A stretch of DNA of 64,000 bases from Sinorhizobium chiapasense (lineage in GTDB: Bacteria; Pseudomonadota; Alphaproteobacteria; Rhizobiales; Rhizobiaceae). The notes beneath the pieces are model-generated. The model was not told the DNA's origin. It did no database searches and worked only from the letters and a program-made list of their open reading frames with translations. Shown piece by piece: positions 50,153 to 62,117 of the stretch. Both the position numbers and the translations under genes were made by a program. Within the stretch, counting starts at the first letter, position 1; each line of letters starts with the position of its first letter. The stretch spans positions 1,488,001-1,552,000 of the forward strand of contig NZ_CP133152.1 of the NCBI RefSeq assembly GCF_036488675.1, given 5' to 3'.

Positions 50153-52237
50153 ATGAATGTTTCGCAGCAGATCGAAACACGGGCCGCCGCATCGGAACGC
50201 AACATGGCCGATGCCATCCGGTTTCTCGCCATGGATGCCGTTCAGAAAGCCAATTCCGGCCATCCCGGGATGCCGATGGGCATGGCCGACGCGGTGACCG
50301 TGCTCTTCAATCGCTTCATCAAGATTGATCCCTCCCTGCCCGACTGGCCGGATCGCGATCGTTTCGTGCTTTCGGCTGGCCATGGGTCGATGCTCCTCTA
50401 TGCCATCCATCACCTCATCAGCTTTGCCGACATGCCGATGACCGAGCTCGCGGCCTTCCGCCAGCTCGGCTCGAAAACGGCCGGCCATCCCGAATACGGC
50501 CATGCCCTCGGGATCGAGACCACCACCGGCCCGCTCGGTCAGGGAATTGCCACAGCCGTCGGCATGGCAATTGCCGAGCAGATGATGGCCGCCCGCTTTA
50601 CGAGTTCGCTCTGCAACCACTTCACCTATGTGGTGGCCGGCGACGGCTGCCTGCAGGAGGGTATCAGCCACGAGGCGATCGACCTTGCCGGGCATTTGAA
50701 GCTGCGCAAGCTCATCGTGCTCTGGGACGACAACCGGATATCGATCGACGGTTCGACCGACCTCTCCACCTCGATGAACCAGCTTGCACGTTTCCGCGCG
50801 GCCGGCTGGGATGCGCAGAGCGTCGACGGCCACGATCCGCAAGCCGTGGCGAAGGCGATCGAGCGGGCGCGCCGGACCCGCAAACCGTCGCTGATCGCCT
50901 GCCGCACCCGGATCGGCAAGGGTGCAGCCAGCATGGAAGGCTCGCACAAGACTCATGGGGCAGCACTCGGCGACAAGGAAATCGCCGCGACGCGCGAGAA
51001 GCTCGCCTGGCCACACCCACCCTTCTTCGTGCCGGCCGAGATCAAGTCCGCCTGGCAAAGTGTGGCGGTGCGGGGCCGGGTGGCCCGCGAGGCATGGGAA
51101 ATCCGACTGGACGCTTCGCGCTCGAAGAAGCGCTACGAACAGACCATCGCCCGGGACCTGGGAGGGGGTGTGGCGGATCTGCTGGCAAAATTCCGAGCCG
51201 CGCATCGCAAGAGAGGCTCCAAGGTCGCCACACGGCAGGCCTCGCAGATGACGCTGGAAGTCATCAATGGCGCGACGGCCCTGACGGTTGGCGGCTCCGC
51301 CGATCTGACCGGCTCGAATCTGACGATGACGTCGCAGACTCAAGCCATTGCGCCTGGCAATTTCAAAGGCCGCTACCTCCATTACGGCATTCGCGAGCAC
51401 GGCATGGCGGCCGCCATGAACGGCATCGCGCTCCATGGCGGCTTCATTCCCTATGGCGGCACCTTCCTGGTGTTCTCCGACTATGCGCGCGGTGGGATCC
51501 GTCTTTCGGCACTGATGGGTCTGCCCGTCATCTACGTACTGACCCATGATTCCATCGGGCTCGGCGAGGACGGACCGACCCACCAGCCGGTCGAGCATCT
51601 GGCGATGCTCCGTGCCACCCCCAACCTCAATGTCTTCCGGCCCGCCGACATCGTCGAGACGGCCGAATGCTGGGAGATCGCGCTCGGCGAGAAGAAGAGG
51701 CCGAGCGTCCTTGCCCTTTCGCGGCAGGCTCTGCCCATGCTGCGCCAGACGGATGGGGACGAGAATTTGTCGGCGCGCGGGGCCTATGTGCTGCAGGAAG
51801 CGCGCGGCCCCCGCGACGTCACGCTGCTTGCCACCGGGTCCGAGGTCGAGATCGCCGTCGCTGCTGCGGAGCGCTTGCAGGCCGAGGACATCGAAGCGGC
51901 GGTGGTCTCCATGCCTTGCTGGGAGAAGTTCGAGGCACAGGACGCAGCCTATCAGGGCCAGGTCCTCGGAGATGCGCCGCGCATCGCCGTCGAGGCGGCC
52001 GGCCGCCTCGGCTGGGACCGCTGGATGGGGCCGCACAGTGCCTTCGTCGGCATGCTCGGCTTCGGTGCCTCGGCGCCGGCCGGAGACCTCTACCGCCATT
52101 TCGGCATCACCGCCGACCACATCGTCGCCGAAGCTCTGAGGCTTGTTCGCGACGATTTCCGGGAGGCGCCCCGCATCGGCGCCCGGACCGACTCGCGGAT
52201 CGGTAAAGACGTCATCGCATCGTCCAGGGAGATTTGA
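50153..52237 (+). CDS. cbbT: CbbT, transketolase
   Basis: A 694-residue thiamine-diphosphate transketolase of normal length. Motifs: [19 protein letters not shown] near the start, the ThDP-binding [13 protein letters not shown] and the [17 protein letters not shown] block. It rearranges sugar phosphates in RuBP regeneration. It carries a run of extra polar residues in the linker before the second domain. Sits 10 bases after cbbP. Confidence 0.95.
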   Translation: MNVSQQIETRAAASERNMADAIRFLAMDAVQKANSGHPGMPMGMADAVTVLFNRFIKIDPSLPDWPDRDRFVLSAGHGSMLLYAIHHLISFADMPMTELAAFRQLGSKTAGHPEYGHALGIETTTGPLGQGIATAVGMAIAEQMMAARFTSSLCNHFTYVVAGDGCLQEGISHEAIDLAGHLKLRKLIVLWDDNRISIDGSTDLSTSMNQLARFRAAGWDAQSVDGHDPQAVAKAIERARRTRKPSLIACRTRIGKGAASMEGSHKTHGAALGDKEIAATREKLAWPHPPFFVPAEIKSAWQSVAVRGRVAREAWEIRLDASRSKKRYEQTIARDLGGGVADLLAKFRAAHRKRGSKVATRQASQMTLEVINGATALTVGGSADLTGSNLTMTSQTQAIAPGNFKGRYLHYGIREHGMAAAMNGIALHGGFIPYGGTFLVFSDYARGGIRLSALMGLPVIYVLTHDSIGLGEDGPTHQPVEHLAMLRATPNLNVFRPADIVETAECWEIALGEKKRPSVLALSRQALPMLRQTDGDENLSARGAYVLQEARGPRDVTLLATGSEVEIAVAAAERLQAEDIEAAVVSMPCWEKFEAQDAAYQGQVLGDAPRIAVEAAGRLGWDRWMGPHSAFVGMLGFGASAPAGDLYRHFGITADHIVAEALRLVRDDFREAPRIGARTDSRIGKDVIASSREI

Positions 52238-52239
52238 CC

Positions 52240-54806
<2,567 letters not shown>

Positions 54807-54827
54807 CGGAGATAAGGAGAGACGGAC

Positions 54828-55217
54828 ATGCGTATCACCCAAGGATGCTTCTCGTTCCTGCCGGACCTGACGGATGAGCAGATAACGGCGCAGGTGGAGT
54901 ATTGTCTCGGCAAGGGATGGGCGATCGGCGTCGAGCACACCGACGACCCGCACCCCCGCAACACCTACTGGGAAATGTGGGGCAATCCGATGTTCGACCT
55001 CAAGGATGCCAAGGGCGTCATGATGGAGCTGGAGGATTGCCGCAAAGCCCATCCACAGGAGTACATTCGCCTGAATGCATTCGATTCCAGCCGCGGCCTC
55101 GAGACCGTGACGATGTCCCTCATCGTCAACCGTCCCGACAACGAGCCGAGCCTCAGGATGAGCCGGACGGAAAGCCGCGGCCGCAACCAGCACTACGCCT
55201 GGGAAACGCAACGGTAG
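54828..55217 (+). CDS. cbbS: CbbS, form I Rubisco small subunit
   Basis: A 129-residue small subunit. The start [19 protein letters not shown] and [10 protein letters not shown] are typical of red-type small subunits, which carry a C-terminal hairpin extension (here the [29 protein letters not shown] tail, quoted in part: [10 protein letters not shown]). AAGGAGAGA precedes the ATG. Completes the L8S8 enzyme. Confidence 0.96.
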   Translation: MRITQGCFSFLPDLTDEQITAQVEYCLGKGWAIGVEHTDDPHPRNTYWEMWGNPMFDLKDAKGVMMELEDCRKAHPQEYIRLNAFDSSRGLETVTMSLIVNRPDNEPSLRMSRTESRGRNQHYAWETQR

Positions 55218-55231
55218 AGGGAGCAGACGAG

Positions 55232-56167
55232 ATGGCGATGGCCGAAACCTCATCGGGCACCGAAGGCCTGCCGACATCGGTCGACCTCGCCGAGGAATAC
55301 AGGGCCTCCGGCGTCGCCGAAGTCCTCGACGAACTGGATCGAGAGCTCGTGGGCCTGAAACCCGTGAAGCGGCGGATCCGCGAGACGGCCGCCCTGCTGC
55401 TCGTCGAGCGGGCCCGCCGTGCAATGGGCCTGACCCATGAAGCGCCGTCCCTGCACATGAGCTTCACCGGCAATCCCGGCACCGGCAAGACAACGGTCGC
55501 CTTGCGCATGGCCAATCTGCTGCACCGGCTCGGCTATATCCGCAAGGGGCATCTGGTGTCGGTGACGCGCGACGATCTGGTCGGGCAATATATCGGCCAC
55601 ACCGCGCCCAAGACAAAGGAGGTTCTGAAGAAGGCAATGGGCGGCGTGCTGTTCATCGACGAAGCCTATTATCTCTACCGGCCGGACAACGAGCGCGACT
55701 ATGGCCAGGAAGCGATCGAGATCCTGCTGCAGGTGATGGAGAACAACCGCGACGACCTGGTGGTCATTCTCGCCGGCTATGCCGACCGCATGGACCGTTT
55801 TTTCGAGAGCAACCCGGGCTTCCGTTCGCGCATTGCCCACCACATCGATTTTCCCGACTACGACGACGGGGAACTCCTGTCGATCGCAGAGAGCATGCTT
55901 GGCCGTCAGGGCTATCGCTTTGACGCCAAGGCGACGGCGGTGATGGGCGACTACATCGCCCGGCGGCGACGCCAGCCGCATTTCGCCAATGCGCGCTCGA
56001 TCCGCAACGCGCTCGACCGGGCGCGGCTGCGACAGGCGAACCGCCTGTTCGAGGAAAGCGTCGCCCCGGTCGACGCAGAGCAACTCTCAACCATCACCGC
56101 TCGGGATATTTCCGCGAGCCGCGTGTTCAGCATGGGTGAGCCCAATCATCCGGAGACATCGTCATGA
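55232..56167 (+). CDS. cbbX: CbbX, red-type Rubisco activase (AAA+)
   Basis: A 311-residue AAA+ ATPase that frees red-type Rubisco from inhibitory sugar phosphates by pulling on the large-subunit C-terminus. Walker A is G80-N-P-G-T-G-K-T-T88; Walker B is [28 protein letters not shown] is the sensor region. ATG 55232 follows AGGGAGCAGACGAG. The stop overlaps the ppe start (ATGA). Confidence 0.95.
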   Translation: MAMAETSSGTEGLPTSVDLAEEYRASGVAEVLDELDRELVGLKPVKRRIRETAALLLVERARRAMGLTHEAPSLHMSFTGNPGTGKTTVALRMANLLHRLGYIRKGHLVSVTRDDLVGQYIGHTAPKTKEVLKKAMGGVLFIDEAYYLYRPDNERDYGQEAIEILLQVMENNRDDLVVILAGYADRMDRFFESNPGFRSRIAHHIDFPDYDDGELLSIAESMLGRQGYRFDAKATAVMGDYIARRRRQPHFANARSIRNALDRARLRQANRLFEESVAPVDAEQLSTITARDISASRVFSMGEPNHPETSS

Positions 56168-56850
56168 GCGAGAAGACCATCATAGCCCCCTCGGTTCTGT
56201 CGGCTGATTTCTCGAGACTCGGCGAAGAGGTCGAGACCGTCTGCCGGGCGGGTGCCGACTGGATCCACCTTGACGTGATGGACGGCCATTTCGTGCCGAA
56301 CATCACCTTCGGGCCACCGGTTGTCAAAGCGATCCGGAACCGAACAGACAAGGTGTTCGACTGTCACTTGATGATCGCACCAGCCGATCCGTTTCTCGGT
56401 GCCTTCGCCGATGCGGGCTGCGACATCATCACTGTCCATGCCGAAGCGACCACCCACCTCGACCGGTCGTTGCAGGCGATCCGCGACCTCGGCTGCAAGG
56501 CCGGCGTGTCGCTCAATCCCTCAACACCGGAGAGCGCCATCGAATATGTGCTGGACCGACTGGACCTCATCCTCCTGATGACGGTCAATCCGGGTTTCGG
56601 CGGCCAGGCCTTCATTTCATCCGTGGTCGAGAAGGTGCGGCGCGTGAAGTCGATGATTGGCAGCCGTCCGATCCACATCGAGATCGACGGCGGCGTGACG
56701 CCGGAAACAGCGCCGCTCGTTGCTGCAGCCGGGGCGGACGTGCTGGTCGCCGGCTCCGCAGTGTTCAAAGGCGGCAATGCGGAGGCCTACGCGAAAAACA
56801 TCGCGGCCATCCGCGCGGCCTCCGATGGCGCCATGAAGAAAGCGGCATGA
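56164..56850 (+). CDS. cbbE: Ppe/CbbE, ribulose-phosphate 3-epimerase
   Basis: A 228-residue TIM-barrel epimerase interconverting ribulose-5- and xylulose-5-phosphate. The blocks [50 protein letters not shown] and IEIDGGV are intact. The start overlaps the cbbX stop. Called ppe in Sinorhizobium. Confidence 0.94.
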   Translation: MSEKTIIAPSVLSADFSRLGEEVETVCRAGADWIHLDVMDGHFVPNITFGPPVVKAIRNRTDKVFDCHLMIAPADPFLGAFADAGCDIITVHAEATTHLDRSLQAIRDLGCKAGVSLNPSTPESAIEYVLDRLDLILLMTVNPGFGGQAFISSVVEKVRRVKSMIGSRPIHIEIDGGVTPETAPLVAAAGADVLVAGSAVFKGGNAEAYAKNIAAIRAASDGAMKKAA

Positions 56851-56853
56851 ACC

Positions 56854-57417
56854 ATGGCCGCCACACCTCCTGTCTGTGAGTTCGGCTGGCCGGCGGTCGA
56901 CGCGAGGCTCCCCGGCGTCGACGGCCTCACCCATTCCATATTCGATCAGGCCGGCCCGAAAGGGCTGGTCGTTGCCTTCATCTGCAATCACTGCCCCTAT
57001 GTGAAAGCGGTCATCGCCCGGATCGTTCGGGACGCGATCGGCCTCAGGGCTCACGGCGTCGGCTTCGTGGCGATCAACACCAATGACGCCGATACTTATC
57101 CGCAGGATTCGTTCGAGAACATGAAGCGCTTCGCTTCTCAAAACGCCCTGCCCTTTCCCTATCTCTACGACGAGGACCAATCCATCGCCAAAGCCTATGG
57201 CGCCGTCTGCACGCCAGACTTCTTCGGCTTCAGCAAGGACATGACGCTGCAATATCGCGGACGACTGGACGCCTCACGCAAGGAGATCGGCCCCACCGAT
57301 CTAAGGCGCGACCTTTACGAGGCCATGGTCATGGTCGCGCTGTTTGGCAAAGGTCCGTCGGAACAACAGCCTTCGATCGGTTGCTCCATCAAGTGGAAGA
57401 TGTCCGCCCAGGAATAG
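56854..57417 (+). CDS. Thioredoxin-like/peroxiredoxin-fold protein in the cbb operon
   Basis: A 187-residue thioredoxin-fold protein with an AhpC/TSA-like core: AFICNHCPYVKAV contains a C-N-H-C redox pair, and VAINTNDADTYPQDSFENM and VCTPDFFGF (cis-Pro region) follow. No signal peptide is seen, so it is probably cytosolic. It starts 3 bases after ppe and is followed by a hairpin, so it is the operon's last gene. A role in thiol redox control of carbon fixation is a guess from position. Confidence 0.8.
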   Translation: MAATPPVCEFGWPAVDARLPGVDGLTHSIFDQAGPKGLVVAFICNHCPYVKAVIARIVRDAIGLRAHGVGFVAINTNDADTYPQDSFENMKRFASQNALPFPYLYDEDQSIAKAYGAVCTPDFFGFSKDMTLQYRGRLDASRKEIGPTDLRRDLYEAMVMVALFGKGPSEQQPSIGCSIKWKMSAQE

Positions 57418-57443
57418 GGCTATTCCATCGACTCCGCAGCACC

Positions 57444-57467
57444 CCCTCTGCCCTGCAGGGCAGAGGG
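57444..57467. terminator. Candidate bidirectional terminator after the cbb operon
   Basis: A perfect 24-bp palindrome: CCCTCTG pairs with CAGAGGG around CCCTGCAGGG. A second hairpin, GCCTCC/GGAGGC, lies at about 57531-57547. The block lies between the convergent cbb operon and gfa, where a terminator is needed; it lacks a clear T-run. Confidence 0.6.
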
Positions 57468-57588
57468 ATATCGAGGGCTCGGCTCCAACCAACTTGGCCG
57501 TAAACGCCTCAGACCCCGCCCGTTGGGAGCGCCTCCCGGAAGGAGGCAAACGGGCAGGGTCCGAGGGAGGAGGCGTTGGGCTCGTGTG

Positions 57589-58158
57589 TCAGGCCGGCAG
57601 GGCACCGGACTGTTTGGCGATATGTGTCGCGATTGCATCCATTAGCGCCGGAGACAAGCAGTCGTAGGGTTGCAGGCCGAGTTCCGTCAGGCGTGCACGT
57701 ATTTCCGGCATCCTGTCGGGGCTGACGCCGCTTTCGATCACGGAAGATACGAAGGCCGCGAACTGCGGCGGCGACCAGCCCGTCTCGTCGCTGAGCTCGG
57801 TATGCACAAAGTCCAGGCCATAGAAGGGATGCTTGGTATTCTCGATCCGGCCATACATGTGCGTGCCGCAATCCTTGCAGGCGTAACGCTGGATCGTCGC
57901 ATTTGGATCGACAATCTGCAACCTTTCCGAACCTGATGCGACGTTCACCTTGTCACGGCTGACGACGGCGATCTGCGCAAAGGTGGCGCCCTCCGGCTTC
58001 CAACATTTCGTGCAGCCGCAAGCATGGTTGTGCGCCGTCTGCGCACCGATCTCGACGGTCACCGGATTGCTGGCGCATTTGCATTGCAGCGTGCCGCCCT
58101 GAAAGCCCGGGCTGGCCGGCGGAAAGCCGTTGTCGATGGACGGATGTAGCTTAAGCAT
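57589..58158 (-). CDS. gfa: Glutathione-dependent formaldehyde-activating enzyme (Gfa) family
   Basis: A 189-residue zinc protein of the Gfa/CENP-V fold that promotes the reaction of glutathione with formaldehyde to S-hydroxymethylglutathione. Zinc ligands: CKCASN (C-x-C), [10 protein letters not shown] (C-x-C-x-x-C) and [14 protein letters not shown] (C-x-x-C). It is the last gene of the methanol-oxidation side and gives a route for formaldehyde made by XoxF. It lies 168 bases from the propeller gene. Confidence 0.9.
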   Translation of the reverse strand: MLKLHPSIDNGFPPASPGFQGGTLQCKCASNPVTVEIGAQTAHNHACGCTKCWKPEGATFAQIAVVSRDKVNVASGSERLQIVDPNATIQRYACKDCGTHMYGRIENTKHPFYGLDFVHTELSDETGWSPPQFAAFVSSVIESGVSPDRMPEIRARLTELGLQPYDCLSPALMDAIATHIAKQSGALPA

Positions 58159-58326
58159 TTGTTCCTCCTCTCTCTTGAACGTCTTCAGGTCCTTCCCGAG
58201 AAAGCAGGATCAAGGCAAATGCCGTCGGCGGCAATATAGCGGAAAGTGGCGGTTTTCTGCGCTGACCCTTGGGCTCAAGCCCTCAAGCGGCTTCGATCCC
58301 GATATGTCTTACCGCATTGGCCCCGC

Positions 58327-59301
58327 TCAATTCGGGGCGACCACGACCCCCCAAGGCTGCTCGCCGACTTGAACCGAACGGATCACTGTTTCCTCCTTGA
58401 CATCGATGATGCTGACATCGTTGGAGTTGCCGTTCGTGGTGATCAGGAATTCCTCGCCCGGGGTGAACGCCATTTGCCAGACACGCTGTCCGACAAGCAG
58501 GTAATCGAGAACTTCATCCCGCGCCGCATCGATCACCGCAACCCGGTTGGCCGGGCCGAGCGCCACGAAAACGCGGGAGCCATCCTTGGTCGCCTTGATG
58601 CCCACCGGCTGCAACCATTCCGGCAGAATGCCCGGCACGGCAAAGCCGATCTTCTTGGCGATCGCCGGCTCGGGTCCCGTAAGGTCGATCACCGAAACGG
58701 TGCCGCCGATTTCAGAGCTGACGTAAAGCTTTTTGCCGTCGGCGGTGAATTCGGCATAGCGCGGGCGCTGGTCCACCCGCACGTTGTGCTCGATCTCGTA
58801 GGTGGAGGCGTTGATGAAATGCGCCATATTGGTGGTTTCGGAGGTATTGATGATCGTCTTGGCATCCGGACTGACCGCAACACCTTCCGGTTCTACGCCG
58901 ACAGGCACCTCGGCCAGCACCTGATGCGTCTTGACGTCCACGACAGTCACCAGGTTGTCGTCCTCATTGGCGACGTAGAGCGGATTGCCCGAGGGATCGA
59001 GAACGAATAGCTCCGGATCGGCGCCTGATGGCAGTGTATGCAGTTCCTTGTAGGTTTCGGGATCGAAGACCCGGACGGTGTCGTCGTCGGAAGCGCAGAC
59101 ATAGAGCTCCTTCCCATCCGGGCTGATCGTGATGCCGCGCGGCCGGTGGCCGGCCGGGAACGTGGCGATCACCTCCCAGCTCTGGCTATCGAGCACGGTC
59201 ACGTCATTGCTGCGTTCGTTGGTCACGAATACCTTGTTGGCCTCGGCAGGACCGGCAAACGTCAGAACGGCTGGCAGAAGCACCACTGCGGATCTCAGCA
59301 T
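58327..59301 (-). CDS. PQQ-associated YVTN-type beta-propeller protein
   Basis: A 324-residue exported protein with a signal peptide (residues 1-20, ending GPAEA) and seven or so repeats of the VFVTNERSNDVTVLDSQSWEV type (quoted in part: NERSNDVTVLD), as in the beta-propeller family linked with PQQ-dependent alcohol dehydrogenases (I recall TIGR03866). A perfect GGAGG precedes ATG 59301, and the start is one base from the upstream stop. Role unknown; perhaps binding of PQQ, metal or a dehydrogenase. Confidence 0.84.
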   Translation of the reverse strand: MLRSAVVLLPAVLTFAGPAEANKVFVTNERSNDVTVLDSQSWEVIATFPAGHRPRGITISPDGKELYVCASDDDTVRVFDPETYKELHTLPSGADPELFVLDPSGNPLYVANEDDNLVTVVDVKTHQVLAEVPVGVEPEGVAVSPDAKTIINTSETTNMAHFINASTYEIEHNVRVDQRPRYAEFTADGKKLYVSSEIGGTVSVIDLTGPEPAIAKKIGFAVPGILPEWLQPVGIKATKDGSRVFVALGPANRVAVIDAARDEVLDYLLVGQRVWQMAFTPGEEFLITTNGNSNDVSIIDVKEETVIRSVQVGEQPWGVVVAPN

Positions 59302-59302
59302 T

Positions 59303-60490
59303 CTATCCTCCAAAGGCGTGGCAAGCGGTTTCAGGTGCATCGATACCCAGTGTGTCGAGCGGCGAATGCTGGTGCAGGTAGCCATCCTGCGGCGAAATCG
59401 AAACCGTCACCCGGCCGTCAGTCAAAAGGACCGGCTGGCGCAGTTGCCCGTTCCATGGGCGGAAGGTCAGCTTCTGGCCCTTGAACGCCGCCAGTTCGAA
59501 ATCTGGCGAAAGGGCATAGGCCCTGACGGACGCCGGATCGGCCTTGCCGGACTGCGTCACCGCTTCACCGATCACGCGCATGGCAAGCCAGGTCTGGTAG
59601 TCCTCCTCGCGCATGCTGCGGCCGGCGAGTTTCTCGAAGCGGCGCTGGAACTGCGTCGCGCCCCAGGCTTCATGGGCAGCATGCCAGGACACCGGCCGAA
59701 GGCCCGCGGATCCTGCCACGGGCCTCGGTTCCCAGGAGTGATAAGGCAGATAGGGCGCGAAGACACCGGCCTCGTCGGCCGCGATGGTCACGTCGTAATC
59801 CTCGGCATCCTGGGTAAATACGGGGATCTGTTTCTGCACCATGACGTGGCCGGTATCCGTGCGCCGGGCGCCGCCCGTGTCGACGAACTCGCGCTCCTCG
59901 ACGATCGTCGCGCCGAACTTGGCGGCAGACTTGCGATAGTTTTCTGCCAGAAGCTGGTCTTCGGAATGCGAGCCGTGGATCAACAGGATGCGCGGCCATT
60001 TCTTCCACATGAGGAACTGGATGACGCTATCGCTGAGCATGGAGCGGCTCGGAGAGACATGCAGCACATTGGCACGGCAGTCTGCGTCGCGCAGCGTCTC
60101 GTCACGAGCGCCTGCATTCAAGAGCAGCACGTCGGGACCGGCTCTGTCGGACAGCGCCTTCAGGGCGTCGCCTTCGGCGATCACCGTGATCAGGCCGAAA
60201 CCTTCGGCTTTCAGCGAGGCCAGCGCTGCCGCCGCCTTATCCGATGCAACCGCCTGCGTTTTCAGCGTGTAGTCCGTGTCCGTGAAGGCGCCGGTCGTCC
60301 GATTGTCCTCGTTGCCGAGCATTGCGCCGGCAAAGCCCAGATCGGCAGGTGGCGCGTCGAGCCGCGAAATCGGCGGGCCGACCACGCGATCGATCCTGAG
60401 CACCGCGGCCTTCACCTCCATTGCCCGCAAGGGGAGCGCGACAAGCATCGCCGCGCCAAAAGCGGCAAGCGCAAGCCGTAGGTTGGACAT
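59303..60490 (-). CDS. PQQ-dependent dehydrogenase-associated ABC-type binding protein
   Basis: A 395-residue exported protein (signal peptide 1-23, ending PLRAMEV) with a family-specific binding fold (LLLNAGARDETLRDADCRANV; YRKSAAKFGATIVEER), resembling the substrate-binding protein of PQQ-alcohol dehydrogenase systems (I recall TIGR03863). These are usually followed by a beta-propeller gene and then ATPase and permease genes. Here the propeller is present but ATPase and permease are not. Confidence 0.8.
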   Translation of the reverse strand: MSNLRLALAAFGAAMLVALPLRAMEVKAAVLRIDRVVGPPISRLDAPPADLGFAGAMLGNEDNRTTGAFTDTDYTLKTQAVASDKAAAALASLKAEGFGLITVIAEGDALKALSDRAGPDVLLLNAGARDETLRDADCRANVLHVSPSRSMLSDSVIQFLMWKKWPRILLIHGSHSEDQLLAENYRKSAAKFGATIVEEREFVDTGGARRTDTGHVMVQKQIPVFTQDAEDYDVTIAADEAGVFAPYLPYHSWEPRPVAGSAGLRPVSWHAAHEAWGATQFQRRFEKLAGRSMREEDYQTWLAMRVIGEAVTQSGKADPASVRAYALSPDFELAAFKGQKLTFRPWNGQLRQPVLLTDGRVTVSISPQDGYLHQHSPLDTLGIDAPETACHAFGG

Positions 60491-60571
60491 TATCGGAACG
60501 ACCTCCCAATTTACCTGACACCCCCTTGGGGGAAGAGACTAACAGGGCAATTTGTGCCGTAAAACCGCGAC

Positions 60572-61444
60572 TTAAGGAGCGTGGTTGTCGAGCGGCCCTG
60601 TCCCCATATCGTTCACGAGCGGCACCCCCGCCTCCGTGAGAATCGTGTTGATTTCGGGCTGGTTCCGGCGGATCAGGGAGTTCAGCTTGCGCTCCCAGAC
60701 CTTTTCGCCTTGCCGCACGCCCATGGTGATGCGGTAGAAGAGCTTCGGCGGAGTCGGCTCCGACAAAAGCGGCGTTGCCTTCAGGTCCGGATGGCTCGCC
60801 TTGACCAAGGGCCCGCCGATCGGCCCCCAGAGAATGGCTGCGTCTATGGCGCCAGCCGTGAGGTCGGCAAGCATGTCGTCGGCTGGGTCCTCGTAACGCC
60901 GATCGACCATCAGATGGTACGGCTTCGCTTTGGGCAACAGTCCGTTCCTCGCCATATGCGTCGCCGGTGGGGTTCCCGCGATGATGCCGATCCGCTTGTC
61001 CCTGAGGAGTGGATCGGACAGCTTCCTGACGCCGGACAGCGGACTGCTCGCAGGAACGATCAGCACATAGGCCGATGTGTAGTAGTGGTTGGTATTCAAC
61101 ACCAGTTCGTCGCCCTGGGCGTAGCCGATGACCACATCGCAGGCATTGGCCTGCAGCGTCTTGCGAACGAAGCCGGTGGCCATTGGAAACCACATATAGT
61201 CCAATGGCAGTCCGAGCCTGGACGCCATCAACTCGGCAATCTTGTTCTCGTACCCTGCGCCCGCGCGATCCGACATCGGCAAATTGGCCGGATCGGCACA
61301 GACACGGAAAGCTGTCTTCGATACCAGGTCCGAGGTCTGTGCCACCGCCGGACCGATACCGACGACGCCCAGGACCAGAACGCTGACTGCTGCGACGAGG
61401 CTAGTTACTGCCGAGGCACGACTTTTCAGCATCCCGGATCGCAT
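60572..61444 (-). CDS. xoxJ: XoxJ/MoxJ-like periplasmic protein
   Basis: A 290-residue family 3 binding-protein-like periplasmic protein associated with quinoprotein dehydrogenases. The signal peptide is near the N-terminus (hydrophobic VTSLVAAVSVLVLGVVGIG, ending AVAQ) and the mature protein begins FRVCADPANLPMSDR. XoxJ is thought to help activate or mature XoxF. The start could be ATG 61444 (after AAGGAAG) or 61432; both overlap the cytochrome gene. Confidence 0.87.
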   Translation of the reverse strand: MRSGMLKSRASAVTSLVAAVSVLVLGVVGIGPAVAQTSDLVSKTAFRVCADPANLPMSDRAGAGYENKIAELMASRLGLPLDYMWFPMATGFVRKTLQANACDVVIGYAQGDELVLNTNHYYTSAYVLIVPASSPLSGVRKLSDPLLRDKRIGIIAGTPPATHMARNGLLPKAKPYHLMVDRRYEDPADDMLADLTAGAIDAAILWGPIGGPLVKASHPDLKATPLLSEPTPPKLFYRITMGVRQGEKVWERKLNSLIRRNQPEINTILTEAGVPLVNDMGTGPLDNHAP

Positions 61445-61937
61445 CCGATTTCGCTTCCTTCTTGGCCGGGCGTCCCCGCGGCAAGGCACCGGAGCCACGC
61501 GCTTTCAAATAGGTATATATGTCATCGAGATAACACATGACGTTGGCGTTCTCGCCGAATGCGGGCATCACCGAGTGCTCGGCCACGTTCACCTTCTTGC
61601 GTCCGTTCGTGACGACTTCGAGGAAGGCGTAGTAGTCCAAGTTTACGGCGGAGTTTTTCAAGGCCGGCGCATAGCTCGAGCCCTCGCCCTCCGGACCATG
61701 ACAGACATGGCAATCGGAGTGATAGCGGCGGAAGCCCGAATAGGTCATCCAGTCGACCGTGCCATCCTTGGCGATATTGAAGGTCGGAACGTCGTCGGCG
61801 GTGTAATACCGCCCGTTCTCGCTGCGGACGGCGGTGATGTTGTCCTTTGGCGCCGATGCGTCTTCTGCGGCTGCGGTGCCGGCAACAAGCATCAACACGG
61901 AAAGGATCAACGGTATGGCGGGTCTGGTTCTGGTCAT
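61401..61937 (-). CDS. xoxG: XoxG-like cytochrome c, electron acceptor of XoxF
   Basis: A 178-residue monohaem c-type cytochrome with signal peptide (residues 1-24, ending GTAAAED), haem motif C76-H-V-C79-H80 and a later axial Met in HSVMPAFG. It would accept electrons from XoxF's PQQ and pass them on to an oxidase. GGACG precedes ATG 61937. Separated from xoxF by the R1+R2 repeat, and overlaps xoxJ. Confidence 0.9.
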   Translation of the reverse strand: MTRTRPAIPLILSVLMLVAGTAAAEDASAPKDNITAVRSENGRYYTADDVPTFNIAKDGTVDWMTYSGFRRYHSDCHVCHGPEGEGSSYAPALKNSAVNLDYYAFLEVVTNGRKKVNVAEHSVMPAFGENANVMCYLDDIYTYLKARGSGALPRGRPAKKEAKSDAIRDAEKSCLGSN

Positions 61938-61996
61938 CTTGCGTCCTTTTAGGCGGGGACGAATGGACGCGGAATTTATGATCCGCGCCCATTCCC

Positions 61997-62101
61997 TAGA
62001 GCGCCGTGCGTTCAAGTGAACGCACAAAGGACGCTCTAGCACTTTGATTCTAGAGCATCTTATCCGCTTTCAGTGATTCCACTTGAAAGCGGGATGCTCT
62101 A
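61997..62101. repeat. Composite R1+R2 palindromic element between xoxF and xoxG
   Basis: Same orientation and layout as 14221-14325: R1 at 61997-62038 and R2 at 62051-62101. It occupies most of the 180-base spacer between xoxF and the cytochrome gene, so any read-through from xoxF must pass two hairpins. Confidence 0.85.
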
Positions 62102-62117
62102 GGCGAAGACTGCCGCT

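Noticed and set aside
50102..52120. A 672-codon minus-strand frame
   Set aside because: Antisense to transketolase; high GC third positions open the opposite strand.
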